Counted from the first letter of the stretch, positions 9,101 to 18,248 are shown. The stretch: DNA of 64,000 nucleotides from a bacterium (GCA_030430075.1 JAUIGN010000008.1:235985-299984), one strand, 5' to 3'. Translations and numbers: made by a program. The notes: generated by a model not told the origin, from the letters alone.

Positions 9101-10017
9101 AGAACGACGCGGGGCAAGGTAATTCGCTCGCGTCCGACGGAACGACGCGCGGGATTTTCGGAGGCCGGCGTTTTACGCTGAATCTGGCCAGTTGGTATCC
9201 GTCAGAAGTGTTCGCCGAGTTATTGCAACAGCATGTCCGCCTGACTGAATCGGAACGTGAGCGGAATGCAAGCCGGCGTCAATTGCCTGCGTTCTTGCGG
9301 CGGACGAGGTCGGGCGGTCCATGGGATTTGGATGTGCGCCTGATGCTGGGCTTCGCGAGCCGGTCGGCGGAGGCTGCCGAGTTCACCGAAAACTTCGCCT
9401 CGCAGGCAGACCTCAGTCGTGACTTGATGCGCCATCCGGCCTTGGCAAACTTCGTCGCCGAACTCATGACCGATGCCGACAGCCAGGCGGCCTGTGGACT
9501 GGGGTTCAGCTTGTGGGCCAAGACGCATTCGCGGGAAGAAATCCTGGCCAGGTGGATGAGATGGCTTGAATCGGGCGACCCGCTCCACGCTCGATTTGCA
9601 CTGGCCCACCTCGCCAAACAGGGAGACGAACAATTTCTCAAGGACCAGGCCGGGCTCGTCGCCGGAGCGATCGATCGCATTGCTGAGCAGCATCGACTGA
9701 CCGAAGACGAGCTGACGTATCTCAATGCCTTGGGTGACAAGGCGCCCCGGGCGGCCCGCCACGCGGTTGCCTATTTGCGCAGTTGGTTGCGCGAACCCGA
9801 ATTGCGGGTGGGCGACGATCCTCGCAACGACCGGCGCGCCTTCTATTCCAGGTTTTCCAGATTGGTGCCCTGTGTGGAGATTCTCCTGCGTTCACCGGAA
9901 GCCGCGGCGGAACTGCGTGAGGAGTTGGAGCAGGTGGTCAACGACGAGTCGAGCAGCGTTGGCACGCCCCAGGATCGCGTGCTCTTGAAGCAACTTGTCG
10001 TCAAGCTCGCCCGCTAA
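6154..10017 (+). CDS. Transmembrane Ser/Thr protein kinase with N-terminal anti-sigma-like zinc motif
   Basis: A 1287-aa eukaryotic-type kinase. The N-terminus carries His31-x3-Cys35-x2-Cys38 in a helical context, the signature of zinc-binding anti-sigma domains. The kinase domain (about 104-370) has the glycine loop LGRGGMSIVF, VALK with Lys133, HRDIKPSN with catalytic Asp227, and DFG at 245-247, so it should be active. A single membrane span lies near 435-457. The remaining 830 residues look helical and repeat-like and would be extracytoplasmic; I do not recognise them. The ATG at 6154 starts the zinc module; the open frame extends further upstream without support. Pairing with the divergent ECF gene suggests the kinase senses an external cue and controls that sigma factor. 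Confidence 0.88.
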   Translation: MLATSCYSRDELERYLLGRANDELHAAIEIHLEACPRCDETLADLDSGDDTLVRTLQVKPDRLPGDAPAWVGRLAGTPFESVEERADSAAVGNEDEAPAELGDYQLEQILGRGGMSIVFAARHKHLGRPVALKVLLPTAEQRSVSRDRFAREMRAVGGLDHPAIIRATDAGECNGTLYLVMERIQGLDLNRISKAEGPLGISDACAICIEVARGLAYAHDQGVVHRDIKPSNLMLDDRGHLKILDFGLARMQPSACDVSLQTTVGQLLGTLDYMAPEQASGADVDARADIYGLGATLFKLLAGVPPRGRSADVPIIEFLHRLATTEAPRLDAYRDGLPPELVEIVSCMVRRDPAQRLPDAADVVARLEPFAANADLTQLASAARAKSVAPEDGHADAVQASLGAWRAEPQVDPAPTVEKPPRSDALPVLRGFGAGWIALAATLGALLGGIALTIILTLRSPEGEIRIESELENVRVELVDEEDHVDLLTVDQGKAQTTVRTGRYRIRLDSPADGIEVTPREVVVSKGTVVLAKVTKVAEGAGSTQAKGKQNGAGAPQRSRVVAMEAQIQLAQTMDELAVARRQEQPDQRLIETLEAKLSRLRALSRPIPTEPVYEGRTLPDWVAQMRFEQESSARQVAAMNVLKLAGTRPADEQMQLLLEAGTRLNAWSSRTLAERLLYELRDGPQSIGSSVRQIMSVDRTHAAEHVVRALQSDDPERREFALSLCLDLREQIQDQDWPGIVPQLRKLCEELDGETRLICQVTLAMCESDRRAAGETLQAISLEAATADLVAAIMLAGIERRLDVPRPRQIHWLATYLDRLPFLAPNEFPDELVGFWYQPTMGPFRGVQWNDPGEEVGAEVNTLVGPLLKSFERRLAEADEQMDDDQRQRRVAAKSKVLMTVMEVTDLGGTTRQQALDLLQHRLRQLLEIRANRNQPPDELTDTPQGIASVIMLATGKVPDVLQQPGLDEPGFLAEQFAATFKNDAGQGNSLASDGTTRGIFGGRRFTLNLASWYPSEVFAELLQQHVRLTESERERNASRRQLPAFLRRTRSGGPWDLDVRLMLGFASRSAEAAEFTENFASQADLSRDLMRHPALANFVAELMTDADSQAACGLGFSLWAKTHSREEILARWMRWLESGDPLHARFALAHLAKQGDEQFLKDQAGLVAGAIDRIAEQHRLTEDELTYLNALGDKAPRAARHAVAYLRSWLREPELRVGDDPRNDRRAFYSRFSRLVPCVEILLRSPEAAAELREELEQVVNDESSSVGTPQDRVLLKQLVVKLAR

Positions 10018-10206
10018 CTCCCCGGCCGCAGTCGCCGCGGCGATGCCGGGCCCTCAGCCGCCGGATGGTGCTTGGGGTCATCCTCCGACCGGATCGCGGA
10101 GCGGCCTTGACCGGTAGTGCCCACCCCGATGCGAGCCGACTCTGCGGCGAGAGCGGCTCCCTCACTGTTTCCAGAAAGTGGGCCGTATTTCGGCGGCTGC
10201 AGGCTG

Positions 10207-10242
10207 TACAATGTGTCCCGGTCGTGTGACCCATACGGTCAC
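10207..10242 (+). promoter_or_regulatory. Possible -10 element and inverted repeat before the TIR gene
   Basis: TACAAT at 10207-10212 could be a -10 box; no good -35 is visible. A perfect inverted repeat, GTGACC (10226-10231) and GGTCAC (10237-10242) with a 5-base spacer, lies where a transcript would begin, about 30 bases before the TIR start. Such a position suits a repressor site for the TIR-STAND operon. No bound protein is known. Confidence 0.35.
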
Positions 10243-10271
10243 TTATGTCACGGGGGCGTTTCGCCGCAACG

Positions 10272-11822
10272 ATGTCTGCATTTTTGCCACAGTTTCAGCA
10301 CGACGTTTTCATCAGTTACGCACGCGTGGATGATCAGCCGATGCTCCCGGGCGATGACGGGTCGTGTTGGGTGCAGGTATTGAAGTCCGGCCTCCAGATG
10401 CTTCTGAATCAGAAGACAAAGGGGGCCAGTATCTGGATGGACCTGGGTGAGATCGCCGGCAATGAAGCGATTCCCGCCGAAATCCGCCAGGGCATTTCTG
10501 GTTCCGCCACGTTGCTGATCGTCATGTCCGATGGCTACCTGGCGTCAGATTGGTGTCGTCAGGAGTTGGAGTCGTTTATCGAGGCGGCCGGGCCCGAAGG
10601 GACATCGGGGCGGATCTTTGTTGTGCACCGCGACGAGATCCCGTTTGACCGGTGGCCGGAACCCTTGCGGGATTTGATTGGGTATCCGTTCTATCTCAAG
10701 GACGCAGCGACCGGCGACGTGCGGCCGATGGCGGTACCCAAGCCGGACCCGCAGGAGAAAGAGTACTTTGCGCGGCTCTACCGGTTGCGGAATGAGCTGG
10801 CGGACCAACTACGCCGCATGATGTCTGGCATGACCGCTGACAGCGCATCGCCAGCGGCGGCCCCGCTCACTGAGCGTCGAGTTGGCGAGCCCCTGTTCGC
10901 TGCGTCCGGAGGCGGACCGCGCGGTATCGGTCGAGCGGTACCTGTGGCGGCAAATGGAGGCGAGGCCGCGGGGGAGCCGGGCGAAATGCCGACGGTCTAC
11001 CTGGCGGAAGTGGCCGGGGATCAATACGAACATCGCGAGCAGGTTGCGCAGTTCCTGGCCCAGTCCGGCTGTCGCGTTTTGCCGGCCCAGTTCTACGGTC
11101 GCGATCCGGCCGTATTCCAAGCGGCCCTCGATCAGGATCTGGCTCAGGCCATGGTCTACGCGCAACTGTTGGGGCCCTTTCCGACACCCCGCACGGCCGG
11201 GTTGCCGTACGGCTACGAGGGTCTGCAATTCCAGCAGGCGGTGGCGGCGGAGAAGGTGGTTTTGCAGTGGCGCAGCCCGGCCCTCGATCCGACCACGATC
11301 CGCGATGATCTCCATCGCCGACTTCTATCCGGTCCGGATGTTCTGGCCACGGATCTCGAAGAATTCAAGCGGCTTATTCTGGAGGAGGTGCGCAAGGCGT
11401 CCGTGCAGCCGGAACGGGAACTGGCGGACGAGGACACCTTTATTCTGCTCAGCGCCGCCGGTGACGACGTGCGGATGGCGGACGATATCGCGGCTCGGCT
11501 GGCCGAACAGGCAGTGGCGTTCGACATCGTCGACGCATCGACGTCGCTGCCCGACCTGGCCGGGTCGGACGACTATAACGGCGTGATGATCGTCTACGGT
11601 GACTGCCCGCAGGAATGGGTGCAGCAGCAGGTTCGTCTCTGTCGTCGCGTGGTATTGCAGAAGAAGCATGCGGCACCGGAATGCGCTGTCTATGTGGGGC
11701 CGCCGCGTGAAAAAGATCCGCTCCGTTGTCGACCGCCGCGATTTCACATCATCGACGATCACGATCAGGTGCGGTTGGAAGAGTTCATCAAGGCGGTTGC
11801 GAAGAAGGGGGCCACCGCATGA
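10272..11822 (+). CDS. TIR-domain protein, first gene of the TIR-STAND pair
   Basis: A 516-aa protein. An N-terminal TIR domain (about 9-165) starts with HDVFISYARVDD and carries SDWCRQELE, in which Glu98 occupies the place of the catalytic glutamate of NAD-cleaving TIR proteins. A second, TIR-like domain begins near residue 240 (TVYLAEVAGDQYEHREQVAQ, then LPYGYEGLQFQQA and VLQWRSPALD). A third Rossmann-like segment (about 385-510) begins TFILLSAAGDDVRM. The stop overlaps the start of the next gene (ATGA), so the two are translationally coupled. Start choice: ATG 10272 lies just before the TIR fold; ATG 10245 is an alternative. NADase or signalling activity is inferred. Confidence 0.8.
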   Translation: MSAFLPQFQHDVFISYARVDDQPMLPGDDGSCWVQVLKSGLQMLLNQKTKGASIWMDLGEIAGNEAIPAEIRQGISGSATLLIVMSDGYLASDWCRQELESFIEAAGPEGTSGRIFVVHRDEIPFDRWPEPLRDLIGYPFYLKDAATGDVRPMAVPKPDPQEKEYFARLYRLRNELADQLRRMMSGMTADSASPAAAPLTERRVGEPLFAASGGGPRGIGRAVPVAANGGEAAGEPGEMPTVYLAEVAGDQYEHREQVAQFLAQSGCRVLPAQFYGRDPAVFQAALDQDLAQAMVYAQLLGPFPTPRTAGLPYGYEGLQFQQAVAAEKVVLQWRSPALDPTTIRDDLHRRLLSGPDVLATDLEEFKRLILEEVRKASVQPERELADEDTFILLSAAGDDVRMADDIAARLAEQAVAFDIVDASTSLPDLAGSDDYNGVMIVYGDCPQEWVQQQVRLCRRVVLQKKHAAPECAVYVGPPREKDPLRCRPPRFHIIDDHDQVRLEEFIKAVAKKGATA

Positions 11823-14800
11823 GCAAGATGGAAGTGCAATGGCGTTTCGCCCAACCGTTTCCCGGATTACGACCCTTCCAGCAGGAAGAGGCGGATCTGT
11901 TTTTCGGGCGGGGGGAACAGATCGACGCCCTGCTGGCGACGCTCGAGGACCACAATGTAGTCGCCGTTGTCGGTGCGAGCGGATCCGGCAAATCCTCGCT
12001 CGTTCGCGCCGGCTTGTTGCCCGCCTTGGAAGCCGGGTTTCTCTCCGGTGCAGGTCCGGTCTGGCGGATGATCGTCATGCGGCCGGGCACGGCCCCGTTT
12101 TCCCAATTGGCAGAGGCGCTGCTGCAAGCAAACGACCCGGAACAGCAACCCGATCCTCAGCAGACCGCGTTTGTCGAGGCGACCTTGCGGAGCGGTCCGC
12201 AGGGGCTGCTGGAGGCCCTGGACGACCTCGGGTTTCCGGCGGAGGCGAGCGTCCTGGTACTCGTTGACCAGTTCGAGGAGATCTTTCGGTTCCGGCACCG
12301 TGAGACGTTCGGCGCGAAAGTCCATGACTGCCCGTCGGCCGCCATCGAACGCAACGACGCCACGGCCTTCGTCAACATGTTACTGGCAACCGCTGAGGCC
12401 AACAGCGGGTCGTTGTATACAGTCATTACGATGCGTTCCGATTTCCTGGGGGATTGCGACGCGTTCCACGGGCTTCCGGAAGCGATCAATCAGTGCCAAT
12501 TCCTGGTCCCCCGTCTACGCCGCGACCAGGTTCGGGACACGATCGTCATGCCCCTGGATCTGTTTGGTGCCAGCGCCGAGCCCAGCCTGGTAAGCAGGAT
12601 TCTCAATGAAATCGGCAGTGACCCCGACCAGTTGCCCTTGATGCAGCATCTCCTGCACCGGATGTGGAAACAGGCCGCTGATGCTGCCGATCGCCAGCCG
12701 GTCGTCTTGCGACTTTCCGACTATGACGCGGTCGGCGGACTGGAGAATGCGCTTTCCCGGCACGCCGACGAAGTGTTTGACGAACTGGCTGACCCCGAAA
12801 AGCAGCGTGTTGCCGAACTCATGTTTCGCGCGCTTTGTAACCAGGAGGGGGAAGCCCGGTTGACTCGGCGGTTGGTAACGGTGTCGGAAGTCGCGGCGGT
12901 GGCCGGTGTGGCGGCCGAACGCGTGCAGGAAGTCGCCGGCGCATTTCTGCGCCAAGATCGCAGCTTTCTGGTCCATTCCCCCCGTGGCGAATTGGCGCCG
13001 GCGAGCATGTTGGACATTAGCCACGAGGCGCTGATTCGCCAATGGACGCGGTTGACCGAATGGGTTGCCGTCGAGGCGCGTTCGACCGTCGTGTACCGCC
13101 GTATCGCCGAGACCGCTCGCCTGTGGACCGAAGGCAAAGCCAGTTTTATGGTCTCGCCCGAGTTGGATATCGCGCTCAACTGGCGAACGCGACAGAAGCC
13201 GACCCGCGTCTGGGCGGAACGGTACGGCGGCGAATTTGAATTGAGCATGAAGTTTCTTGATGCCAGCCGGACCGAACAGGCGTCGCAGCGGGAGCGTGAG
13301 CGGCGTGAGGCACGGCGAAAGTCGCTCTTCTTGTTTTCGACCCTGGCCGTAGTTTCGATCCTGATGCTGACTGCCGGCTTCCTCTGGCGGAATTCGGAAA
13401 GGCAGGCGACCGAGCTGAACGAGTTGTTCATCGAGAGCCAGCTTTCGCTGGGGACGGCGTCGATTCGCGAGGGTCGGATGGGCGAAGGGCTGCTCCGCTA
13501 CTGGTCGGCGTACCAAAGTACGAGGCCCGGGCATCCTTCCCGCCAAAGTTCGCTCGACTTGATCGCCGCCTGGAGCAAAATTGCCGGACGCCCCCTGGTC
13601 CACGACCGCGGCGTCCGGGCTGTTACCTATAGCAACGACGGATCCGCGATTTTGACGGTGACCACGGACACCGCCACCCTGTGGGACGTCGCCAGCGGAG
13701 AACCGTTTCCCTTCCCGATGACGGCCCAGGGCGGCTTTTGGCAGGCGATCGCGGTCAGCCCGGTGGCGACGAACGTCCTGGTGGCCGACGGGACGCACCT
13801 TAGCCAATGGGATTTGCGGTCGGGCGAGCGGATCGGTCAGCCCTTCACCGCCGACGGCCGCATTGCGTCGGTCAGCTACACGGCTGACGGAAAGCGGGCA
13901 CTCACCCGGACCTCGCGAATGATTCAGCTTTGGGATCTGGCTAACGGTACGCCCTGCACTGCGGGATGGCCGGCAGACCAGGTTCGTGCGTTTTCGCTCG
14001 ACGGCGACGGCCAAACAGCCCTGTTGGTCGGCCCGAGCGATTGCCGCTTGATCGACGTCGCCACGGGACGGGAGACGCCAATTCCCGGCGTCGACGTCGC
14101 GAAGGTGGAGGATGCGCGATTGAGTCCCGACGGTACGACCATGATCACGCTGGCCGACCACGGTGCCCAACTATGGCGCCTCCAGGTCGACCCGCTGCAC
14201 GGCGTGGATATCAAACACCACCGTGTGGAGACGGTTGCGTATCGGGCCGACAGCGAAATGGTGTTGGTCGGCAGTGCCGACAACACGGCCCGCATCTGGA
14301 GCACTCGAACCGGTGAACCGGTGGGACCGTCATTGCGGCATCAAGGAACCGTGACAGCGGCCCGGTTTTCTGCCGACGGTGAGGTTGTCCTGACCGGCAG
14401 TGCCGATAACTCGGCTCGTCTCTGGGACGTGGAGACGGGCGGGCCGTTAACCTATGCATTTCGCCATGCCGGGACGGTGACGTCGCTCGCCTTTTCGCCG
14501 GACCAGGAGACGTTCCTGACCGGCAGTGTTGATGGGATGGCCCGGTTGTGGCAGCGGCGCGTCCGCAAGATCTTGAATTCGGGGACGGAGTCGTACAAGG
14601 CCGGAGTGTTCAGTCCTGACGGGCAAGTTGCCGCCATCGTCGGTGACTTTCACTCGCACTATGCGATTGGCTTTTTCGACCTGGAGACCGAGCGGCCGAG
14701 CGGTCGTCGGCCTCATACCAGCGGGAAGGCGCACCGCATCGCCTTTGCTCCCGACGGCCGGCGATTGCTCACATCGGATGGGAGGTTGGTGACCATCTGG

Positions 14801-15625
14801 GATGCCCGCACGAGAGAGATCGTGCCGACTTCGCTCGGCCGGCTGGATGGTCCGGTTCACGCTGTCGCGTTTGGGGTCACGGGAGACGAATTGCTGGTTG
14901 CCGGCAACTCGGGTACGCGATTGTGGGACCTACGCGATGCCTCGAGGCCGCGCTATGAGTTCCCCCACCAGGCGGCCGTGCTGGCGGTGGCGATGAGCCC
15001 TGACGGTAGCAAGATCGTGACCGGCGATTCCGCTCATGCTGGTCAGCTCTGGGATGTTGCCTCCGGCCAGCGGATCGGGCCCCCGTTGCGCCATGGAGAT
15101 GCGGTCGAGGCCGTGGCGTTTAGCCCCGACGGGCGCCTCGTCGCAACAGGGAGCGCCGACAACACGGCCGCAATTTGGGATGCGAGCACCGGGGAACTGC
15201 TCGTCCGGCCGATGGCCCACCGTGATGCGATTACGGACCTCATGTTCAGCCCCAATGGCGCCACACTGCTGACGGCCAGTGAGGATACGAGAGCCCGGCT
15301 GTGGGACGTCTCCAGCGGGGAACTGCTGGGCGACCCCGTCCTGCACGCAGAGCAGGTCCGCACCGCCCGCTTCGATCCGCAGGGACGCCGCGTCCTGACC
15401 ATCGACGATGACGGCTCCGCCTGGTTATGGGATGTCGTTGCTCATGCGGTCGATGATCCCGTGCGGTTGCGGTTGTCGCTGGAGTGGCGGACCGGGTTGC
15501 ACTTCGCGACGGTGCGCGCGGTTCGCCGGCTTACGCAGCAAGAGTGGCTCGATCGGCAGCGGAGACTCCGCGAGCTTGGCGGGCCCGGTGATGTGGGGCC
15601 GTCGGAGGAAGCGGGCACTCCGTAG
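11819..15625 (+). CDS. nSTAND-type P-loop ATPase with membrane span and WD40 repeats
   Basis: A 1268-aa signalling ATPase. It opens with PFPGLRPFQQEEADLFFGR, characteristic of the nSTAND1 family, then the P-loop GASGSGKSS (52-60) and a Walker B-like LVLVDQFEEIF (about 146-156). A winged-helix-like region follows. A membrane segment (LFLFSTLAVVSILMLTAGFL) lies near 501-523. From about 595 to 1210 there are WD40 repeats (for example FSADGEVVLTGSADNSARLW), a likely sensor propeller. The ATG overlaps the TIR gene's stop. In STAND systems ligand binding to the repeats drives NTP-dependent oligomerisation that activates an effector; here the partner TIR protein is the likely effector. That link is inference. 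Confidence 0.85.
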   Translation: MSKMEVQWRFAQPFPGLRPFQQEEADLFFGRGEQIDALLATLEDHNVVAVVGASGSGKSSLVRAGLLPALEAGFLSGAGPVWRMIVMRPGTAPFSQLAEALLQANDPEQQPDPQQTAFVEATLRSGPQGLLEALDDLGFPAEASVLVLVDQFEEIFRFRHRETFGAKVHDCPSAAIERNDATAFVNMLLATAEANSGSLYTVITMRSDFLGDCDAFHGLPEAINQCQFLVPRLRRDQVRDTIVMPLDLFGASAEPSLVSRILNEIGSDPDQLPLMQHLLHRMWKQAADAADRQPVVLRLSDYDAVGGLENALSRHADEVFDELADPEKQRVAELMFRALCNQEGEARLTRRLVTVSEVAAVAGVAAERVQEVAGAFLRQDRSFLVHSPRGELAPASMLDISHEALIRQWTRLTEWVAVEARSTVVYRRIAETARLWTEGKASFMVSPELDIALNWRTRQKPTRVWAERYGGEFELSMKFLDASRTEQASQRERERREARRKSLFLFSTLAVVSILMLTAGFLWRNSERQATELNELFIESQLSLGTASIREGRMGEGLLRYWSAYQSTRPGHPSRQSSLDLIAAWSKIAGRPLVHDRGVRAVTYSNDGSAILTVTTDTATLWDVASGEPFPFPMTAQGGFWQAIAVSPVATNVLVADGTHLSQWDLRSGERIGQPFTADGRIASVSYTADGKRALTRTSRMIQLWDLANGTPCTAGWPADQVRAFSLDGDGQTALLVGPSDCRLIDVATGRETPIPGVDVAKVEDARLSPDGTTMITLADHGAQLWRLQVDPLHGVDIKHHRVETVAYRADSEMVLVGSADNTARIWSTRTGEPVGPSLRHQGTVTAARFSADGEVVLTGSADNSARLWDVETGGPLTYAFRHAGTVTSLAFSPDQETFLTGSVDGMARLWQRRVRKILNSGTESYKAGVFSPDGQVAAIVGDFHSHYAIGFFDLETERPSGRRPHTSGKAHRIAFAPDGRRLLTSDGRLVTIWDARTREIVPTSLGRLDGPVHAVAFGVTGDELLVAGNSGTRLWDLRDASRPRYEFPHQAAVLAVAMSPDGSKIVTGDSAHAGQLWDVASGQRIGPPLRHGDAVEAVAFSPDGRLVATGSADNTAAIWDASTGELLVRPMAHRDAITDLMFSPNGATLLTASEDTRARLWDVSSGELLGDPVLHAEQVRTARFDPQGRRVLTIDDDGSAWLWDVVAHAVDDPVRLRLSLEWRTGLHFATVRAVRRLTQQEWLDRQRRLRELGGPGDVGPSEEAGTP

Positions 15626-15676
15626 GTTATGCAGCAGCAGTGACCGCACGGGCTCCCCATTTTCCCGGCCCCAACG

Positions 15677-15856
15677 ATTCATCAGCCGTTGGGCGTTGGC
15701 CCCGGTTTCGTGGATACTAGAGCGGATTATTCATTAGCCGTTGGGCGTTAGCCCCGGTTCTTTTGAAAACCGCGCAAACCGGACGATAACGCGTTCCAGC
15801 TGAGATGGACGCGCTATGGGTAAGTTCACCACGAGCGATTACCGCACAACGACGTG
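15677..15856 (+). repeat. Dispersed repeat family: one short and one full copy
   Basis: Two consecutive copies lie in the gap between the convergent STAND gene and the secreted protein gene. The first (15677-15712) has only the head (CATCAGCCGTTGGGCGTTGG, then CCCCGGTTTC). The second (15728-15856) has the head with GCGTTAGCCCCGGTTC, then the body: CGGACGATAACGCGTTCCAG, CTGAGATG and TAAGTTCACC. The same order of blocks occurs in the other copies. Confidence 0.9.
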
Positions 15857-15891
15857 AACGGAACCGCGATTCGTTCGTCAGTCATCCCGGT

Positions 15892-16929
15892 TTAACGTTT
15901 GGTCGTCGAAATCCACAGGAACGGGCGGTCGGCCTCATCGAGGCGGAGCTCAGTGCTCAGACCGGCCTGAAACATGACGGTATCCAGGATCCGTTTGTAA
16001 GAAGCTCGTTTTGCAGGAAAATCTACTTTGCTGGCTGCGGGGTCGACCTGGTGCCGGGCCATCGAGTTGTGGTCGAAAAGGAAGGGCAATTCGACTCGCG
16101 GTTGGATCGCCTCGATGGCTTCCGACAACGGTGTGTCCCGGATTTCGACCTTGAGGTTTTCAAACAGCTTGGGTGCCGTACTGTAGGGCGTCCCTTTGAC
16201 GGGCCAGCCGACGGGCCAGGATTCCTCCGCTGTCCCGGCTTCCTCGATCACCAAAACCGTCTTTCCATCATCGCGGCGGCGGGGTCGCCAGGTCAGTCCC
16301 AAGGGCCGGATGGTCGCCGCCAGCGCCGTCCCACAGCTGAGCCCTTTCAATTCATCCGCGACCAATTCGTTACGCCCAAAGGCGGCTCGGCCCGCGGCAG
16401 AGACTTCGAACGGGGCCGCCACCTGGCGGACGATCTGCCGAGCGACGTCGCCGGACCGGACGTCCTTGGTGGTGAATGGGATGGGGCGGCTTGCCTGGGC
16501 ATGAAATGCCACCAATTGGTCGCTGGTGAGTCCAAAGGCGACTCGGACGGCCGTCAATCCTTCCACACCCTCGGCCCGCAGCTTCTTGACCCAGGCGGCC
16601 AGCTTCGTGCGGTCGTTTGCGGAGAATTCGCCACCGAGCAGTCGCAGGCGGTTGTCCCCCAGGAGGATTCCGACAACGTGGTAGCTCGGTGAACGGCTGG
16701 TGCCGACATCCTCCACCGTGGTGGTCTCGCTGCCGCGTGCGCCCCGAATTCGAACGGTCGTTCCAGGGAGGTTCTTGAACAGGTCGATCCACTTCCGCTG
16801 TGCCGTCAACGGGAAACCGTTTCCTGTGACCAGCTCGAAGCTGACCCGCGGAGCCGCCTCGAGCGGACGACTCGCAGCCAGGGACAGCAGGAGCAGACCC
16901 AGGCCGGCGAGTGGGCGGGATGGTCGCAT
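15892..16929 (-). CDS. Secreted protein of unknown function
   Basis: A 345-aa protein with an N-terminal signal peptide ([14 protein letters not shown] followed by a cleavable-looking RPLEAAP). The mature part starts [21 protein letters not shown] recognise no catalytic motif. Two stretches (about 185-240 and 285-345) have the alternating pattern of small alpha/beta domains similar to secretin N-type or STN modules, which is only a suggestion. The start is set at the second ATG (16929), because AGGAA stands at the right distance before it; the first in-frame ATG is at 16944. It converges on the STAND gene. Confidence 0.6.
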   Translation of the reverse strand: MRPSRPLAGLGLLLLSLAASRPLEAAPRVSFELVTGNGFPLTAQRKWIDLFKNLPGTTVRIRGARGSETTTVEDVGTSRSPSYHVVGILLGDNRLRLLGGEFSANDRTKLAAWVKKLRAEGVEGLTAVRVAFGLTSDQLVAFHAQASRPIPFTTKDVRSGDVARQIVRQVAAPFEVSAAGRAAFGRNELVADELKGLSCGTALAATIRPLGLTWRPRRRDDGKTVLVIEEAGTAEESWPVGWPVKGTPYSTAPKLFENLKVEIRDTPLSEAIEAIQPRVELPFLFDHNSMARHQVDPAASKVDFPAKRASYKRILDTVMFQAGLSTELRLDEADRPFLWISTTKR

Positions 16930-17184
16930 CGTGGAATTCCTCATGTCGGGGGTTCACGGGATGCTGAAGTATACCACGTCAACACCGGCCCTCCGCACCC
17001 GACACGGGGAGGACGGTGGAGGGCCGCAGGATCCGCAAACCTTGCCCAGAGAGAGGTTTATGTGCCAAAGTTTGGGGTGGAACGGACCGTTGGGGAGGTT
17101 GCATCTGATGTCGGCAGAGGTGAGAATGGGCGGTCCGAAAAGCAACATCCCCATTCAGCGACGACGCGAAGGAGACCCTCCAAA

Positions 17185-18180
17185 ATGGCTCGACCCGTCA
17201 CCCTGTTTACCGGCCAATGGGCCGATCTGCCCATCGAGGAGATGGCCCGCAAGACCAGTGAATTTGGCTATGACGGGATCGAATTGGCGTGTTGGGGCGA
17301 CCATTTTGAAGTCGACAAAGCGGTTTCGGACGACGGTTACTGCAAGCAGCATCGAGAATTGTTGGAACGATACAATCTGCAGTGCCATGCCCTCAGCGCC
17401 CACCTGGTAGGCCAGGCGGTGTTGGATATCGTGGATGAGCGGCACAAGCAGATCGTGCCGGACTACGTGTGGGGTGACGGGGACCCGGCCGGCGTCAACG
17501 AGCGGGCCATCGAAGAAATGAAGCAGACCGCTCGGGCGGCCCAACGTTTTGGCGTGGAAGTGGTTAACGGCTTCACCGGTTCCAGTATCTGGCACCTCAA
17601 TTACTCGTTTCCGCCCGTTTCCGCCGCGATGATTGACGCCGGTTTCGCCCTGCTGGCAGAGCGATTTAATCCGATCTTGGACGTATTTGGCGAATGCGGC
17701 ATCAAGTTCGCCTTGGAAGTTCACCCCACGGAAATCGCATTCGACATCTACACGGCCGAACGTGCCTTGGAGGCCTTGGACGGTCGCGAAGAATTCGGCT
17801 TCAATTTCGACCCCAGTCACTTGCACTGGCAGGGGGTCGATCCGGTTGAATTTATCCGTGCATTCCCGGATCGGATTTACCACGTGCACATCAAGGATGC
17901 CATCACGACCTTGAATGGCAAGACGGGGATCATCGCCAGCCACTTGAATTTCGGGGATGCCCGACGGGGTTGGGATTTCCGCAGCCCCGGACGCGGGGCC
18001 GTGAATTTTGAGGAGATCATTCGGGCCCTGAACGAGATCGACTACCAGGGACCGCTTTCGGTCGAATGGGAAGATTCCGGCATGGACCGTGAATTTGGGG
18101 CCGCGGAAGCTGCCCAATTCTGCAAGAAAATCGACTTCAAGCCGAGCGGCCGGGCCTTCGATGCGGCCTTTGAAGAGTAG
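17185..18180 (+). CDS. Sugar phosphate isomerase/epimerase family protein
   Basis: A 331-aa TIM-barrel protein of the xylose isomerase-like (AP endonuclease 2) superfamily. Typical strands and metal-binding positions are visible: [14 protein letters not shown], a Glu-His motif in [34 protein letters not shown] YHVHIKDA, and the final [12 protein letters not shown]. These supply the Glu, Asp, His and Glu ligands of the metal centre. The sugar substrate cannot be told. AGGAG at 17170-17174 supports ATG 17185. No signal peptide is present. It is followed by a strong terminator and looks monocistronic. Confidence 0.87.
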   Translation: MARPVTLFTGQWADLPIEEMARKTSEFGYDGIELACWGDHFEVDKAVSDDGYCKQHRELLERYNLQCHALSAHLVGQAVLDIVDERHKQIVPDYVWGDGDPAGVNERAIEEMKQTARAAQRFGVEVVNGFTGSSIWHLNYSFPPVSAAMIDAGFALLAERFNPILDVFGECGIKFALEVHPTEIAFDIYTAERALEALDGREEFGFNFDPSHLHWQGVDPVEFIRAFPDRIYHVHIKDAITTLNGKTGIIASHLNFGDARRGWDFRSPGRGAVNFEEIIRALNEIDYQGPLSVEWEDSGMDREFGAAEAAQFCKKIDFKPSGRAFDAAFEE

Positions 18181-18215
18181 CCGCACGTCACCCGACGGCC
18201 GACCCAACCGATTCG

Positions 18216-18248
18216 CGCGGTATGTGCACGCACGTACCGCGTTTTTTT
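18216..18248 (+). terminator. Rho-independent terminator after the sugar isomerase gene
   Basis: A 12-base stem, CGCGGTATGTGC pairing with GCACGTACCGCG (one G-T pair), with a tight AC loop, runs straight into seven T at 18242-18248. It lies 36 bases past the stop codon. Confidence 0.85.

Noticed and set aside
12515..14170. Minus-strand frame of 551 codons opposite the STAND gene
   Set aside because: Shadow of a real gene: biased composition, no recognisable domain, no start signal.
15805..16692. 295-codon + strand frame opposite the secreted protein gene
   Set aside because: It starts inside a dispersed repeat and runs antisense to a gene with a signal peptide and a good ribosome binding site.
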